64,000 nt of DNA from Halobacterium jilantaiense (GCF_900110535.1 NZ_FOJA01000001.1:1957393-2021392); one strand, 5' to 3'; positions 17,390 through 25,928 are shown, counted from the first letter of the stretch. A program made the numbers and translations. The notes: generated by a model not told the origin, from the letters alone.

Positions 17390-17430
17390 GGGTCGAGTCG
17401 CGTGCCGAGTCGAGTCGAGTCGAGGTCGAT
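17390..17430. repeat. short GTCGA tandem repeat ahead of the Mrp gene
   Basis: Several GTCGA units, including three perfect ones in a row, fall within the 92 bp between the Mrp start (17377) and the end of the membrane-protein operon (17470). It may be a slippage tract or a leader feature. No promoter box is obvious in it. Confidence 0.5.
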
Positions 17431-17469
17431 TCGGTCGCCTGTGCAGTCGAGGGTCGTTGGGAGCCGTGC

Positions 17470-17706
17470 TCAGAAGAACACGACGTCGATGACCATCGTG
17501 GCGACGAACAGGCTCCCCCACAGCGTCGTCGTCAGGCCGACGAGGTAGCCGACGCCGAGCGCGACGCGTTTGGCGTCACTCGGCCGGCCGAGCACCCACG
17601 CCGCCAGCATCAGGTAGACGGGCAGCAACACGATGCCGAAGATGAGGTACGTGCCCGGCCCGACGAACGGGTTCATGAACGGCGGGAGCGAGAGCGGGAG
17701 CGTCAT
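17470..17706 (-). CDS. small membrane subunit following NrfD
   Basis: 78 residues. Two transmembrane segments (about 18-40 and 52-76). Its ATG overlaps the nrfD stop (TGATG at 17706), so it is the third, coupled gene of the Fe-S/NrfD operon and probably an accessory subunit of that quinone-linked complex. No family recognised. Confidence 0.7.
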   Translation of the reverse strand: MTLPLSLPPFMNPFVGPGTYLIFGIVLLPVYLMLAAWVLGRPSDAKRVALGVGYLVGLTTTLWGSLFVATMVIDVVFF

Positions 17707-19037
17707 CAGTCACTCACCTCCGTTGGCTCCGCGTCGTCGTGGTGGTCCTGAATGGCGTGCAGTTCGACGACCGGGATGACTTTCGAGACGACGAGGAAGA
17801 ACGCCACCACGATGCCGACCGCGCCGAGGATGGACGACAGCTCCACCGGCGACGGGACGTAGTTGCCCGGGACGCCGTCGTAGAGCTGGAAGTGCGCGTG
17901 CTGGAGGCCCTCGACGACGAACAGCGTCTTCTCGACGAGCGTCCCGCCGAGGATGGCGAACGACACCGCGACGATGCGCGGAATCGAGAACAGCGACGCC
18001 TTCAGCGCCGACGCGAAGATGTACGCCAGCCCGAGGCCGACGAGCCCGATGGCGACCCAGTAGGCGGGCGTCGAGAGCTTCACTTCGGTGGCGTGCTGGA
18101 GCGTCGTCGGCGCGGCGAAGATGCCCGTCATCACCTGCTGGAGCTGCAGCCAGAGGAAGATGAGGGCGAAGAAGCCCAGCCACTTCGACAGCCCGTAGAA
18201 CACCTGGTCGGGGATGAGTTCCTCCCAGTCGTACGTGTAGCGGAACGCGGCGGCGATGATGATGATGCCGCTGACCGCGGACGTGAGCGCGATGGAGAGG
18301 AACGACGGTCCCTGAACGCCGCCGTGCCAGCCCGCCATCGACGGCAGCAGCGAGAACAGCCACGGGATGACGCCGCCGTGGAGCAGCAGGGGTGCCATGA
18401 TGATGATGGCGAACGCGAGCCACCACACCATGCGCTCGACGATTTTGTCCTCCTTCTCGCTGTAGCCGACCATCAGCGCCTTGTACAGCGGCTCGAAGGT
18501 GTCCGGCAGCCGGTCGCGCAGCCGGTGGATGTCGTACCGAATGGTGAGCAGGAGGTACGTCGCCGTCAGCACGAAGTACGCCGTGATGACGGTCACGTCC
18601 CAGACGAGCGGCGACCACTGGACGCGCCACGGCCACGCGGGCAGCACGCTCGTCACGAGGCGGTCCGGCCGACCGACGTGAATCAGGATGTAGAGGCCGG
18701 CACAGCTCAGCGCGGCGATGGTGAGCAGTTCGGCCATCCGCGCGACCGGCTGGTAGGTGTCCATGCCGAGCAGCCGGACCGCGGCGGAGAGGATGATGCC
18801 GCCGTGGGCGATGCCGACCCACCAGATGAACGCCCCGATGTACATCCCCCACGGGACGCCGCCGGCGGACCCCCAGTCAGCGAGGTGCGTGACGATGAGG
18901 CCGTTCGAGAGCTGCCGGTAGTAGAAGAACAGCCAGACGGCGATGCCTGCGAGCGCGGCGAGCAGCGCGCCGACGTAGCGTTTCGACGGCGACCGAATCG
19001 GTCGTGTCAGGGTTTCACGCCCGACGTCGGTGCTCAT
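17706..19037 (-). CDS. nrfD: NrfD/PsrC-type quinone-interacting membrane subunit
   Basis: 443 residues with about ten hydrophobic helices. The sequence PWGMYIGAFIWWVGIAHGG and the later VQGPSFLSIAL / FRYTYDWEELIPD region match NrfD/PsrC/HybB integral membrane subunits that exchange electrons with menaquinone. The ATG overlaps the Fe-S gene stop by 4 bases (ATGA). Together with the Fe-S subunit it should form the membrane-arm pair of a polysulfide-reductase-like or alternative-complex-III-like enzyme. No molybdopterin or cytochrome subunit is encoded beside it. Confidence 0.92.
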   Translation of the reverse strand: MSTDVGRETLTRPIRSPSKRYVGALLAALAGIAVWLFFYYRQLSNGLIVTHLADWGSAGGVPWGMYIGAFIWWVGIAHGGIILSAAVRLLGMDTYQPVARMAELLTIAALSCAGLYILIHVGRPDRLVTSVLPAWPWRVQWSPLVWDVTVITAYFVLTATYLLLTIRYDIHRLRDRLPDTFEPLYKALMVGYSEKEDKIVERMVWWLAFAIIIMAPLLLHGGVIPWLFSLLPSMAGWHGGVQGPSFLSIALTSAVSGIIIIAAAFRYTYDWEELIPDQVFYGLSKWLGFFALIFLWLQLQQVMTGIFAAPTTLQHATEVKLSTPAYWVAIGLVGLGLAYIFASALKASLFSIPRIVAVSFAILGGTLVEKTLFVVEGLQHAHFQLYDGVPGNYVPSPVELSSILGAVGIVVAFFLVVSKVIPVVELHAIQDHHDDAEPTEVSD

Positions 19038-20284
19038 GCCTCTTCACCCCCGTCTTGGTTGGCCATCGCGCCGTTGTCGAGGACTTCCTCCTTGCGGTTG
19101 TCGACGAGCCCGACGTCCTCGTAGGAGACGGGGCCCTCGACCTGTTCGGCGTGCGGCGACGGCTCGTTGCCGACGTACCGGACGTTCGGCTTCGTGCCGC
19201 GCTCCTCCATGAGGTTGAAGGTGGACACCGTGTGCTCCTTGCGGTCCTTGAACTTCGACAGGTCGTTGCTCTGCTCGTCTCTGTACTGTTCGAGGTGCGT
19301 GTTCGGGTCGCTTTCGGGGTCGTTGAGGTCGCCGAAGTGGATGGCGTCCATCGCGCACGCCTCCTCGCAGGCGGTCGTGCCGATTTTCTCTTCGCCCATC
19401 TCGCCGTCCTGCCGGTCGACGCAGAACGTGCACTTCCCCATCACGCCCTCGGGCGGTCGAGCGCCGACCCAGCGCCCGCGGTCGTCGTGGGCCTGACTCT
19501 CGGGAATCTCGGACTGCGGGTGGTCGGGTTCGCCCCACTGGAAGTAGTTGACGCCGTACGGACACGAGACCTCGCAGTACCGGCAGCCGATGCAGATCTC
19601 GTAGTCCGTGAGCACGAGGCCGTCCTGTTCGCGGGTGTGGCGAGCGCCCACCGGACACACCTTCGTACACGGCGACTCCGTGCAGTGCTGGCACGGCCGC
19701 ACGAGGAAGTTCTCGTCGTCCTGGTGGTCGTCCTCGTACGTGAAGACGTACATCCAGTTCGCGCCGCCCGAGAGCTTGTGCTCCTGGTCGCAGGCGACCA
19801 TGCACGCCAGACACCCGTCGCAGTTGTTGAGGTTGATTGTCATCCCCCACCGGGTGCCGTCGTACTCGTCGCCGCCCTCCTCCCCCTCGGCGGCGGCAGC
19901 GCGGTTCTCGCCGGCGCTCGCGAAGATGCTGAGCGCGGCGACGGCCGCACCGCCTTTCTTCATCACTTCGCGCCGCGACACGTCTTTCTCCTCGGCGAGC
20001 GCCTGGAGTTTATCCGCGACGCCCTCGCCGTCGCCCGCGTCGACGTTGCCGACGTCGTCGAGCAGCCCGGTGAGTTCGCGGTCGTCCTCGCCGAATTCCT
20101 CGAGGATGTCCTCGTGGTACCGGCGGTAGAACTCCGCCTCTTCGAGTTCGCCGGCCGCGACGCGCTGGGCGTCTTTGGCCATCTCGACGCCGAGTTCGGT
20201 GTCGTACTCGGTGTCGTCGAGTACGCGTTCCATGCGCCTCGTTTCGTCTTCGTCGAAGTCTGGTGACTCGTCCTCGTCGTGCAT
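19034..20284 (-). CDS. four-cluster Fe-S electron transfer subunit (DmsB/PsrB type) with Tat signal
   Basis: 416 residues from ATG 20284. Residues 1-100 are an acidic, helical N-terminal extension. A twin-arginine motif (SRREVMK, Arg 104-105) and a hydrophobic stretch (AAVAALSIFASAG) follow. Four Cys clusters come next: CDGCLACMVAC, CQHCTESPCTKVCP, CIGCRYCEVSCPYG and CTFC with CEEACAMDA, the classic four [4Fe-4S] arrangement. It transfers electrons between NrfD and a missing catalytic partner on the outer face. The in-frame extension to 20392 lacks conservation-like features. Having 100 residues before the Tat motif is unusual; translation might start later, or the extension may be a redox-enzyme chaperone-like region. 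Confidence 0.9.
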   Translation of the reverse strand: MHDEDESPDFDEDETRRMERVLDDTEYDTELGVEMAKDAQRVAAGELEEAEFYRRYHEDILEEFGEDDRELTGLLDDVGNVDAGDGEGVADKLQALAEEKDVSRREVMKKGGAAVAALSIFASAGENRAAAAEGEEGGDEYDGTRWGMTINLNNCDGCLACMVACDQEHKLSGGANWMYVFTYEDDHQDDENFLVRPCQHCTESPCTKVCPVGARHTREQDGLVLTDYEICIGCRYCEVSCPYGVNYFQWGEPDHPQSEIPESQAHDDRGRWVGARPPEGVMGKCTFCVDRQDGEMGEEKIGTTACEEACAMDAIHFGDLNDPESDPNTHLEQYRDEQSNDLSKFKDRKEHTVSTFNLMEERGTKPNVRYVGNEPSPHAEQVEGPVSYEDVGLVDNRKEEVLDNGAMANQDGGEEA

Positions 20285-20400
20285 TCGTATCTCCTCCGGG
20301 CGGGGAGCGACCCGGCGGCCCAGCCAGCCGCCGGCACAGTCGCCGCTCCACCGATACCCGCCTGTATCCGGCCGTTGCGACAGCGCAGCCAAGAACAGTC

Positions 20401-20452
20401 CACCCCGTTTTCACGAACTGGGCACCAGCCCGAATATGTTAGAAACGGGGTG
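20401..20452. promoter_or_regulatory. 10-bp inverted repeat around the candidate promoter of the Fe-S/NrfD operon
   Basis: CACCCCGTTT at 20401-20410 and its exact inverse complement AAACGGGGTG at 20443-20452 are separated by 32 bp. The only AT-rich box in the 268-bp intergenic region (AATATGTT, 20433-20440) lies between the arms. Read on the minus strand this would give a TATA box with a leader of about 120 nt to ATG 20284. The symmetry looks like a regulator operator. Confidence 0.5.
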
Positions 20453-20552
20453 CGCGGGGGGTGGTCGTCGGCCGAGCAGCGGAGTAACTGGCGACGAAGC
20501 CAACGCTTAGTACTCTCCGGCCCTCTGTGAGGCACGTGACGGAGGACCAGCA

Positions 20553-22226
20553 GTGACGAGTTCGCCGCTCGGAATCGCGGCAATCGACCTCGCGTACGCC
20601 GGGCTGTTCGCGCTGGCTGCCGTCGTGTCGGCGGCCAGCACCTGGCGAGCCAGACGCGTCGAGGACCGAGAGACCCGCCACGGACTCCTCGTGTTGCTCG
20701 GTACAGCCAGTGGCTGGTCCGCCACGCACGTCGTTACGCTGCTCGCGCCGTCCGAACTGGTCGCCGATTCCGCGTACCTCGTCGGCCTCGTTCTCGGCTT
20801 CTCCACCGTGTGGGCGTGGCTGTACTTCTGTTCGGCGTACACCGGCCGCGTCCTCCACCGCGACACCTGGGTGGTCACGGGGAGCATTGTCACCTATCTG
20901 GCTGTCGTCGCGGTGAAACTCACGAACTCGTTTCACCACCTCTACTACCGCGCGACCTACCAGCCTGACGAGTTCCCCTTCTTCGTGGTCGAACACGGCG
21001 TCTTCCACTGGGGCATCACCGGCCTGTCGTACGCCCTGGCGGCCATCGGGATGTTCATGCTGTTCGAGATGTTCCGCGAGGCGGACTACGGCACGCGCCC
21101 GCTGGCCGTCCTCGTCGGCATCATGGCGGTGCCGGCGGTGCTCGACGTCTACAGCTTCGCCAGCCCGGCGCTCATCGACATCATCCACTCGCCGCTCGGC
21201 GTCGCCGTCTTCGCCGTCGGCGTCCTGTTCCTCCACGAGGACCGCTTTCTCGCCGTCCAGCTCACCGGCGACATCGACGACCCCGTCGTGTTGCTCGACG
21301 ACGACGGCCGCGTCCGAGCGGTCAACGACAACGCCCGCGAGCGGTTCCCCGGGCTCGACGGCAACACGGGCACCGCCCTCTCCGAGATCGCGCCGGACGT
21401 CGCCGCCCACCTCGACGGCGGCGACGACGTCCTCGCGGTGCGCCGCGACGGCGACACCGAGTACTACCTCGTCGCCGACTCGTCGTTCTCGCTGGGGGCC
21501 AGCAGCCTCGGCCGCGTCCTCGTGTTCACCGAAATCACGGAGACCGAACGCCACCGCCGCGAGGTCGAACGACACAACGCCCAGCTAGAGGGGTTCGCGG
21601 CCGGCGTCAATCACGAACTCCGGAACGCCATTCAGGTCGCCACCGGCTTCGCGTCCCAGGCCGCGAGCGCCCTCGAAGACGAGGATGTCACCGAAGCCCG
21701 CCAGTCGCTGGAGCGCGTCTCCGACGCCGTCGACCGCATGGAGGACCGCGTCAGCGACCTCTCGACGCTCGCCCGCCACGGCCGCACGCTCCGCGACACC
21801 GACCAGGTCGACGTCCGCGAGGCGGCGCAGGCCGGCTGGCGGGCCGCGGACACGGGCGACCTCGCCCTCACCGTCGACGGCGATGGCACTCTCGACGCGG
21901 ACCGCGTCCGCCTCGAGGACCTCTTCGAGGCGGCGTTCGCGTTCGCGCTGGACAACGGCGCGAGCCGGGTCGTCGTCGACATCCACGAGGGCGGTTTCGC
22001 CATCGAGGACGACGGTGCGGCTCCGAGCGTCGGCGACACCGAACGCTTCTTCGACTACGGGGACGCGGCTCCGACGACAGAAGCCGGGATGCACCTCCCG
22101 AACGTCCGCACGCTCGCGCGCGTCCACGGCTGGACGGCGACCGTCGACACGGAGTACCAGAACGGCGTCCGCATCGAGGTCACTGTCGACCCCACGCCGC
22201 TCGCGTTCACCGGCCCCGACGAGTGA
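20553..22226 (+). CDS. 7TM histidine-kinase-like protein with eroded ATPase domain
   Basis: 557 residues from GTG 20553. Same layout as the kinase at 5915: seven helices with the identical WLYFCSAYTGR string, a PAS-like part, and HisKA with H354 in GVNHELRNA. The HATPase end is unusual: the N-box position reads FALDNGASR instead of an Asn-x-x-x-His core, G1 is DDGAAPS instead of DxGxGI, and G2 is reduced to GMHLPNV. ATP binding is doubtful, so it may be phosphorylated by another kinase or act as a signalling adaptor. It is divergent from the Fe-S/NrfD operon, with the 20401-20452 inverted repeat between them, so it might sense the redox state for that operon. Confidence 0.85.
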   Translation: MTSSPLGIAAIDLAYAGLFALAAVVSAASTWRARRVEDRETRHGLLVLLGTASGWSATHVVTLLAPSELVADSAYLVGLVLGFSTVWAWLYFCSAYTGRVLHRDTWVVTGSIVTYLAVVAVKLTNSFHHLYYRATYQPDEFPFFVVEHGVFHWGITGLSYALAAIGMFMLFEMFREADYGTRPLAVLVGIMAVPAVLDVYSFASPALIDIIHSPLGVAVFAVGVLFLHEDRFLAVQLTGDIDDPVVLLDDDGRVRAVNDNARERFPGLDGNTGTALSEIAPDVAAHLDGGDDVLAVRRDGDTEYYLVADSSFSLGASSLGRVLVFTEITETERHRREVERHNAQLEGFAAGVNHELRNAIQVATGFASQAASALEDEDVTEARQSLERVSDAVDRMEDRVSDLSTLARHGRTLRDTDQVDVREAAQAGWRAADTGDLALTVDGDGTLDADRVRLEDLFEAAFAFALDNGASRVVVDIHEGGFAIEDDGAAPSVGDTERFFDYGDAAPTTEAGMHLPNVRTLARVHGWTATVDTEYQNGVRIEVTVDPTPLAFTGPDE

Positions 22227-22283
22227 CTGACCGCTAGCGGGCCGCCGCTCGTCTCGTGGGCCGACCCGACGCGGCCGGGTGCG

Positions 22284-22655
22284 TCACTCCAGTTCGACTT
22301 CCTGCTCCTCGATGACGCGGTCGGTCTCGTTGTTCACGGCGCGCACGATGAGCATCGTCTCCCCGCTGCGGCCGACGTCCCGCGGGAGTTCGACCGTCCC
22401 CTCGACCTCCTCGATGGTAGCGTTGCCGAGCGAGTTGCTGGTCGTCACCTCGATGTACTCTGCGTTCCCCGCCTCGGTCCACAGCACGGTCGCTTCGCCG
22501 TTCGACGCCGCGATCTGGACGCCGGCGGTCACGGTCTCGTCGTTCAGGAACACGCCGACACCGACCGCCCCCGCCACCAGCACTGCGATGACGAACAGCA
22601 ACGCGACCCCGATTGCGGGGGAGGTCGCGCGCTCGTCCGACGGAGCCGGAATCAT
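22284..22655 (-). CDS. archaeal type IV pilin-like protein
   Basis: 123 residues from ATG 22655. The N-terminus has a short positive leader (DERATSPAIGVALLFVIAVL) typical of haloarchaeal pilins processed by PibD, with cleavage expected just before the hydrophobic helix. A mainly beta C-terminal domain of about 85 residues follows, with acidic surface residues. It is expected to assemble into surface pili or sit in the membrane. A TATA-like GTATATGT lies at 22679-22686, 27 bp upstream, consistent with a leaderless mRNA. No pilus assembly genes (PilB/PilC) are adjacent. Confidence 0.85.
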   Translation of the reverse strand: MIPAPSDERATSPAIGVALLFVIAVLVAGAVGVGVFLNDETVTAGVQIAASNGEATVLWTEAGNAEYIEVTTSNSLGNATIEEVEGTVELPRDVGRSGETMLIVRAVNNETDRVIEEQEVELE

Positions 22656-22678
22656 GCCCACCTGTATCCACGTCCCAC

Positions 22679-22686
22679 GTATATGT
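22679..22686 (-). promoter_or_regulatory. TATA-like box for the pilin gene
   Basis: A GTATATGT run in an otherwise GC-rich region is centred 27 bp before ATG 22655, supporting that start over upstream in-frame codons. Confidence 0.55.
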
Positions 22687-22770
22687 GTACTCCCCCGAGC
22701 ATCGGAGCCGAGACCGACTGGTTCGCCGGCCGACGCAACACTCAACTCCGGGGCGGCCGGACTCACGGGC

Positions 22771-23079
22771 GTGCCCGAGACGCTGACTGCCGACGTCGTC
22801 CACGCCCTCGCGCCCGACGAACTCGAGGAGGCCGACCTCCAGCCCGAACTCGAAACGCTCGCCGCGGGCCGCCACGTGCTCGTCTGCCGGAAGGGCGGGA
22901 CGCCGTCGTGGCCCGAGCGGATTCTGGCGTTCCTCCGACGCAGCCCCATCGAGGCCGTCACCGTCGTGACGGACGAGGGCGTCCCGGAGGGCGAGGAGTT
23001 CACCGCACAGGTCGCCGAGACCGACCTCGCCGGCGTGTACGAGGTCGTCAGCGGTGGTGACGCAGTCGACCGCTCGTAG
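22771..23079 (+). CDS. small conserved protein, unknown
   Basis: 102 residues if started at GTG 22771; the frame is open for 160 further codons upstream, but that part is antisense to the pilin gene. Pattern: a helical N-terminus (ADVVHALAPDELEEADLQPELE), then ETLAAGRHVLVCRKGG and VTVVTDEGVPEGEEF, suggesting a small alpha/beta fold. It is followed 48 bp later by the PAP2 gene on the same strand. Family not recognised; the start is uncertain. Confidence 0.6.
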   Translation: MPETLTADVVHALAPDELEEADLQPELETLAAGRHVLVCRKGGTPSWPERILAFLRRSPIEAVTVVTDEGVPEGEEFTAQVAETDLAGVYEVVSGGDAVDRS

Positions 23080-23127
23080 CCGCAGGCGGCGCGGGGATTT
23101 ACAACGCGACGCGTCCCCAGGCCGAAC

Positions 23128-24027
23128 GTGACACCGAACGGCCGCGGCGTCGGCATCACCGAGTGGCTCCACGGCGGCGCGGAGTGGCCGGTCGTCGTGC
23201 TGTTCGCGCTCGTGACGCAGCTCGGCGACGTCTGGTTCCTCTTTCTGGCGGGCACTGCGCTGTACGTCGCTGGCGACCGGCTCCCGCATCTCGGCGTCGA
23301 CCGCCGGCGCGGGCTGTTCGTGCTCGCGCTCGCGCTCGCCTACGTCGCGCTCGTCGGCGCGCTCAAGACCGCGTTCGTGCTGCCGCGCCCGCCCGGCGCG
23401 GCCCAGGCACCCGTCGTCCCGGGGCTGCCCGCGGCGGTCGAACCCCTGTACACCGACATCGCCACCGGCCACGGGCCGGGGTTCCCGAGCGGGCACGCGC
23501 TCGGCACGACGATGGTCTGGGGTGGTGCCGCCCTCGTCCTCGACGCGAGCGAGCGCCGAACTCGACTCGCTGCCGCGGGCGGGGTCGTCGCCCTCGTCTC
23601 GCTCTCCCGGCTCGTGCTCGGCGTCCACTACGCCGTCGACGTGGTCGTCGGGGCCGCCGTTGGCGTCGTCGTCGTCGCCGCGCTCTCCCGGGTCAGCGAC
23701 GCCGGCACGCGCCCGGAGCCGGTGTTCTGGTTCGCGGCTGCGGCCGGCGTCGCCGGCGTCCTCCAGGCAGTCACGTTCGACAGCGTGACGGCCCTCGGCG
23801 CTGCGCTCGGCGGCTGGCTCGCGTGGCGCGCCGTCGCCGAGCGGACGACGCCTCGGCCGTCCAGCAGGCGTGCCGCGACCGCCGCCGTCGCCGCCGTCGC
23901 CGCGGCGGCCGTCCTCTTCGGCGCTGCCTACGCGGCCACACCGCCGCTCGCCGTCTCCTTCCTCGCGGCGGCCACCGCCACCGCCATCGTCGTCGCCGCG
24001 CCGGCTCTCGCCGAGGCGTCCGCCTGA
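23128..24027 (+). CDS. PAP2 family membrane phosphatase
   Basis: 299 residues from GTG 23128. About seven hydrophobic segments. The three PAP2 motifs are present: KTAFVLPRPPG (about 80-90), PSGHALGTTM (about 121-130) and SRLVLGVHYAVDVVVG (about 158-173), with catalytic His in motifs 2 and 3. Members dephosphorylate lipid phosphates such as phosphatidic acid or polyprenyl diphosphate at the membrane face. An Ala-rich extra helical region (about 235-299) continues past the core. The next gene, a YdjM-like membrane hydrolase, is 78 bp downstream on the same strand. Confidence 0.9.
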   Translation: MTPNGRGVGITEWLHGGAEWPVVVLFALVTQLGDVWFLFLAGTALYVAGDRLPHLGVDRRRGLFVLALALAYVALVGALKTAFVLPRPPGAAQAPVVPGLPAAVEPLYTDIATGHGPGFPSGHALGTTMVWGGAALVLDASERRTRLAAAGGVVALVSLSRLVLGVHYAVDVVVGAAVGVVVVAALSRVSDAGTRPEPVFWFAAAAGVAGVLQAVTFDSVTALGAALGGWLAWRAVAERTTPRPSSRRAATAAVAAVAAAAVLFGAAYAATPPLAVSFLAAATATAIVVAAPALAEASA

Positions 24028-24105
24028 CCGCAGCGCCGCGCTCGTGGAAACCGGTATGCAGGTGCCAGCACGCAGCCTTTCCGACTGAGTGCCGTCCCAG
24101 TCCGC

Positions 24106-24666
24106 ATGGTAGACGTCCTCGGCCACCTCGGGATGGCGCTGCTGTGGCTCGCACCCGTCTGGTACTTCGTCGACCACCGCGAGACGGGGCTCTTCGTCCT
24201 CCTCGGTGGCTTCTGGTTCGGGATGCTGCCGGACGTCGACCTCGTCCTCTCGAACTGGCTCTCCGGCGTCCACCACCACGGCGTCGTCCACACCGTCCTC
24301 GCCGTCACGGCGTTCGCGGCCGTCCTCGGGCCGCTGGTCGGGTGGGCGTTCGCGCGCATCGGCCGGGCGACGGGCTGGTTCGACGCGCGAGCGCGAGCCC
24401 ACGCGACGGCCGTCGGCGTCATCGTCGTCTGGGTCACGGGCGTCTCGCACCTCTTCGCCGACGTCCTGTCGGCTCCCGACGCGTCGACGCGAATCGAACC
24501 GCTCTGGCCGCTCGTCAAAGGTCCGGTGGTCATGCTGGACGTGCTCTGGTACCAGTCGTTCTGGGCGACCTGGGGGCTGTTCATCCTCGGCGTCGCGGCC
24601 AATCTGGTGGCGTGGTACCTGACACGCGGCCGGCGACAGCCCACCGAATCGCACGCCGCGGCGTAA
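24106..24666 (+). CDS. YdjM-like (DUF457 type) membrane-bound metal-dependent hydrolase
   Basis: 186 residues. The opening MVDVLGHLGMALLWLAP and the GMLPDVDLVLSN segment, together with HHHGVVHTVL and HLFADVLS, give the His/Asp pattern of the YdjM/LexA-regulated membrane hydrolase family. Four or five transmembrane helices. The substrate is unknown. It probably belongs with the PAP2 gene upstream in one envelope or lipid-related transcript. Confidence 0.8.
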   Translation: MVDVLGHLGMALLWLAPVWYFVDHRETGLFVLLGGFWFGMLPDVDLVLSNWLSGVHHHGVVHTVLAVTAFAAVLGPLVGWAFARIGRATGWFDARARAHATAVGVIVVWVTGVSHLFADVLSAPDASTRIEPLWPLVKGPVVMLDVLWYQSFWATWGLFILGVAANLVAWYLTRGRRQPTESHAAA

Positions 24667-24764
24667 CTGTCCGCGCTGTCGAACGCTTGTCAGCCCCCGG
24701 CTCCGTCGACCACCCCTAATTACTAAGGCAGTTAACCTATCAATGGGACTGAAGTACGGGGAGT

Positions 24765-25124
24765 ATGAACGACTCGCACTCGAAATCGCAAGAGGCCCAC
24801 GCCCTCGACGAGAGCGCGCTCCACGACCTCCTCTCCAGTGAGCGCCGCCGCCACGCGCTCGACTGCCTGACCGAGCACGGGCCGATGGCGCTTCCGGACC
24901 TCGCCGACGAGGTTGCGGACCGCGAACACGACGAACCACTCCCTCAGGTCCCCGAAGACGCAGTGCTGACTATCTACCTCTCCCTGTACCACACCCACGT
25001 CCCGAAACTCCAGACCGCAGGCGTCGTCGACTACGACCAGGACCGCGACCTCGTCGCGCTCGCGGACGACGCCGGCACGCTCGACGCGTACGCTGCCCGG
25101 GACAGCGTCGTCGGGGCCGACTAG
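24765..25124 (+). CDS. small winged-helix protein, haloarchaeal HTH family (DUF7344 type)
   Basis: 119 residues. The pattern LLSSERRRHALDCLTEHGPMALPDLADEVADREH and later LYHTHVPKLQTAGVVDYDQDRDLVAL is the winged-helix signature of the many small haloarchaeal regulators that carry this domain. It probably binds DNA. TATA-like AT runs (TAATTACTAAGG, 24717-24728; TTAACC) lie 37-45 bp upstream. A 43-codon open frame begins one base after its TAG stop, suggesting a two-gene unit. Confidence 0.8.
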   Translation: MNDSHSKSQEAHALDESALHDLLSSERRRHALDCLTEHGPMALPDLADEVADREHDEPLPQVPEDAVLTIYLSLYHTHVPKLQTAGVVDYDQDRDLVALADDAGTLDAYAARDSVVGAD

Positions 25125-25256
25125 ATGTCCGGCTCTCAGCAGCCCGCGACCGACGACCACGGCATCACGGACGCCGACCGCGCCCGGATCGCGGCCTACC
25201 TCCGGACGCCCGCCCACCGCCGGAGCGTCGACGACCTCCGACGCCAGTCCGAATGA
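25125..25256 (+). CDS. 43-residue small protein coupled to the HTH gene
   Basis: ATG 25125 immediately follows the HTH gene stop (TAG at 25122-25124). It encodes a polar protein (MSGSQQPATDDHGITDADRA at the start, then YLRTPAHRRSVDDLRRQSE) rich in Asp and Arg, ending at TGA 25254-25256. The zero-gap junction and haloarchaeal amino-acid bias support it as real. It may be a small partner or regulator of the HTH protein; no family recognised. Confidence 0.5.
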   Translation: MSGSQQPATDDHGITDADRARIAAYLRTPAHRRSVDDLRRQSE

Positions 25257-25466
25257 TGGCTCCCGAGCCGTAGCCGCCGTCGGACCGACCCGTCCACCGC
25301 CCGACCGCTCGGGTGCTCACGTCGACGAGCGGCCGGCACGGAGCGGTCGGCGTTCCGCCAGCGGGCCGAACCCGCCGTATCGCTTTGAGCGGAGTTTCCG
25401 CCTACCCGAAGCGACTGGCTGGCGCTGGAGCGAAGCAGTTTTTCGCACCCCGAGTACAGATGTGCC

Positions 25467-25928
25467 ATGGTCTCTCGTCGTCGCGTCCTCCAGACGGGCG
25501 GAGCGGCTCTCCTCAGTTGCGTCGCCGGCTGTTCTGCGCTTCCGGGCAGCGAGTCGTCCACGGAAATCGGAGAAGTGCAAGTGGTGAACCACGTGACCGA
25601 ACCCACGACGGTCCAGGTACTCGTCCGCGACAGCGGCGACCCCGTCTACTGGTCGGCAAAACGCGTCACAGCCGCCGAGAACGACCAGGAGGTCGGTGGT
25701 GCGTCCTTCGAGGGACCCGCTGGCGAGTCAGGCCAGTACACGCTCCACGCGAAGACCACCGCGCAGTCGTCCGACGAGTGGACAACTGCCGACCTCAGCT
25801 CAGAGGACGCCGCGTGCTCTACATACATGGTCGTGATCGGTTCCCACGTATCGGACAGCGGGCTCGACGAAGTCTCGATCATGGTCTCGCACGACAATTC
25901 GTACTGCGAACAGGAGGCGGAGAACTGA
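25467..25928 (+). CDS. Tat lipoprotein, unknown
   Basis: 153 residues. The N-terminus MVSRRRVLQTGGAALLSCVAGC has the twin-arginine motif and a lipobox ending in C22, so it is exported folded and lipid-anchored. The mature part is a beta-rich domain with paired Cys near 118 and 147. Codon use is less GC-rich than the neighbours (for example CAGTACACG and ATC/GTA use), a mild sign of recent acquisition. The 210 bp before it and 198 bp after it contain no gene that I can support. Confidence 0.75.
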   Translation: MVSRRRVLQTGGAALLSCVAGCSALPGSESSTEIGEVQVVNHVTEPTTVQVLVRDSGDPVYWSAKRVTAAENDQEVGGASFEGPAGESGQYTLHAKTTAQSSDEWTTADLSSEDAACSTYMVVIGSHVSDSGLDEVSIMVSHDNSYCEQEAEN

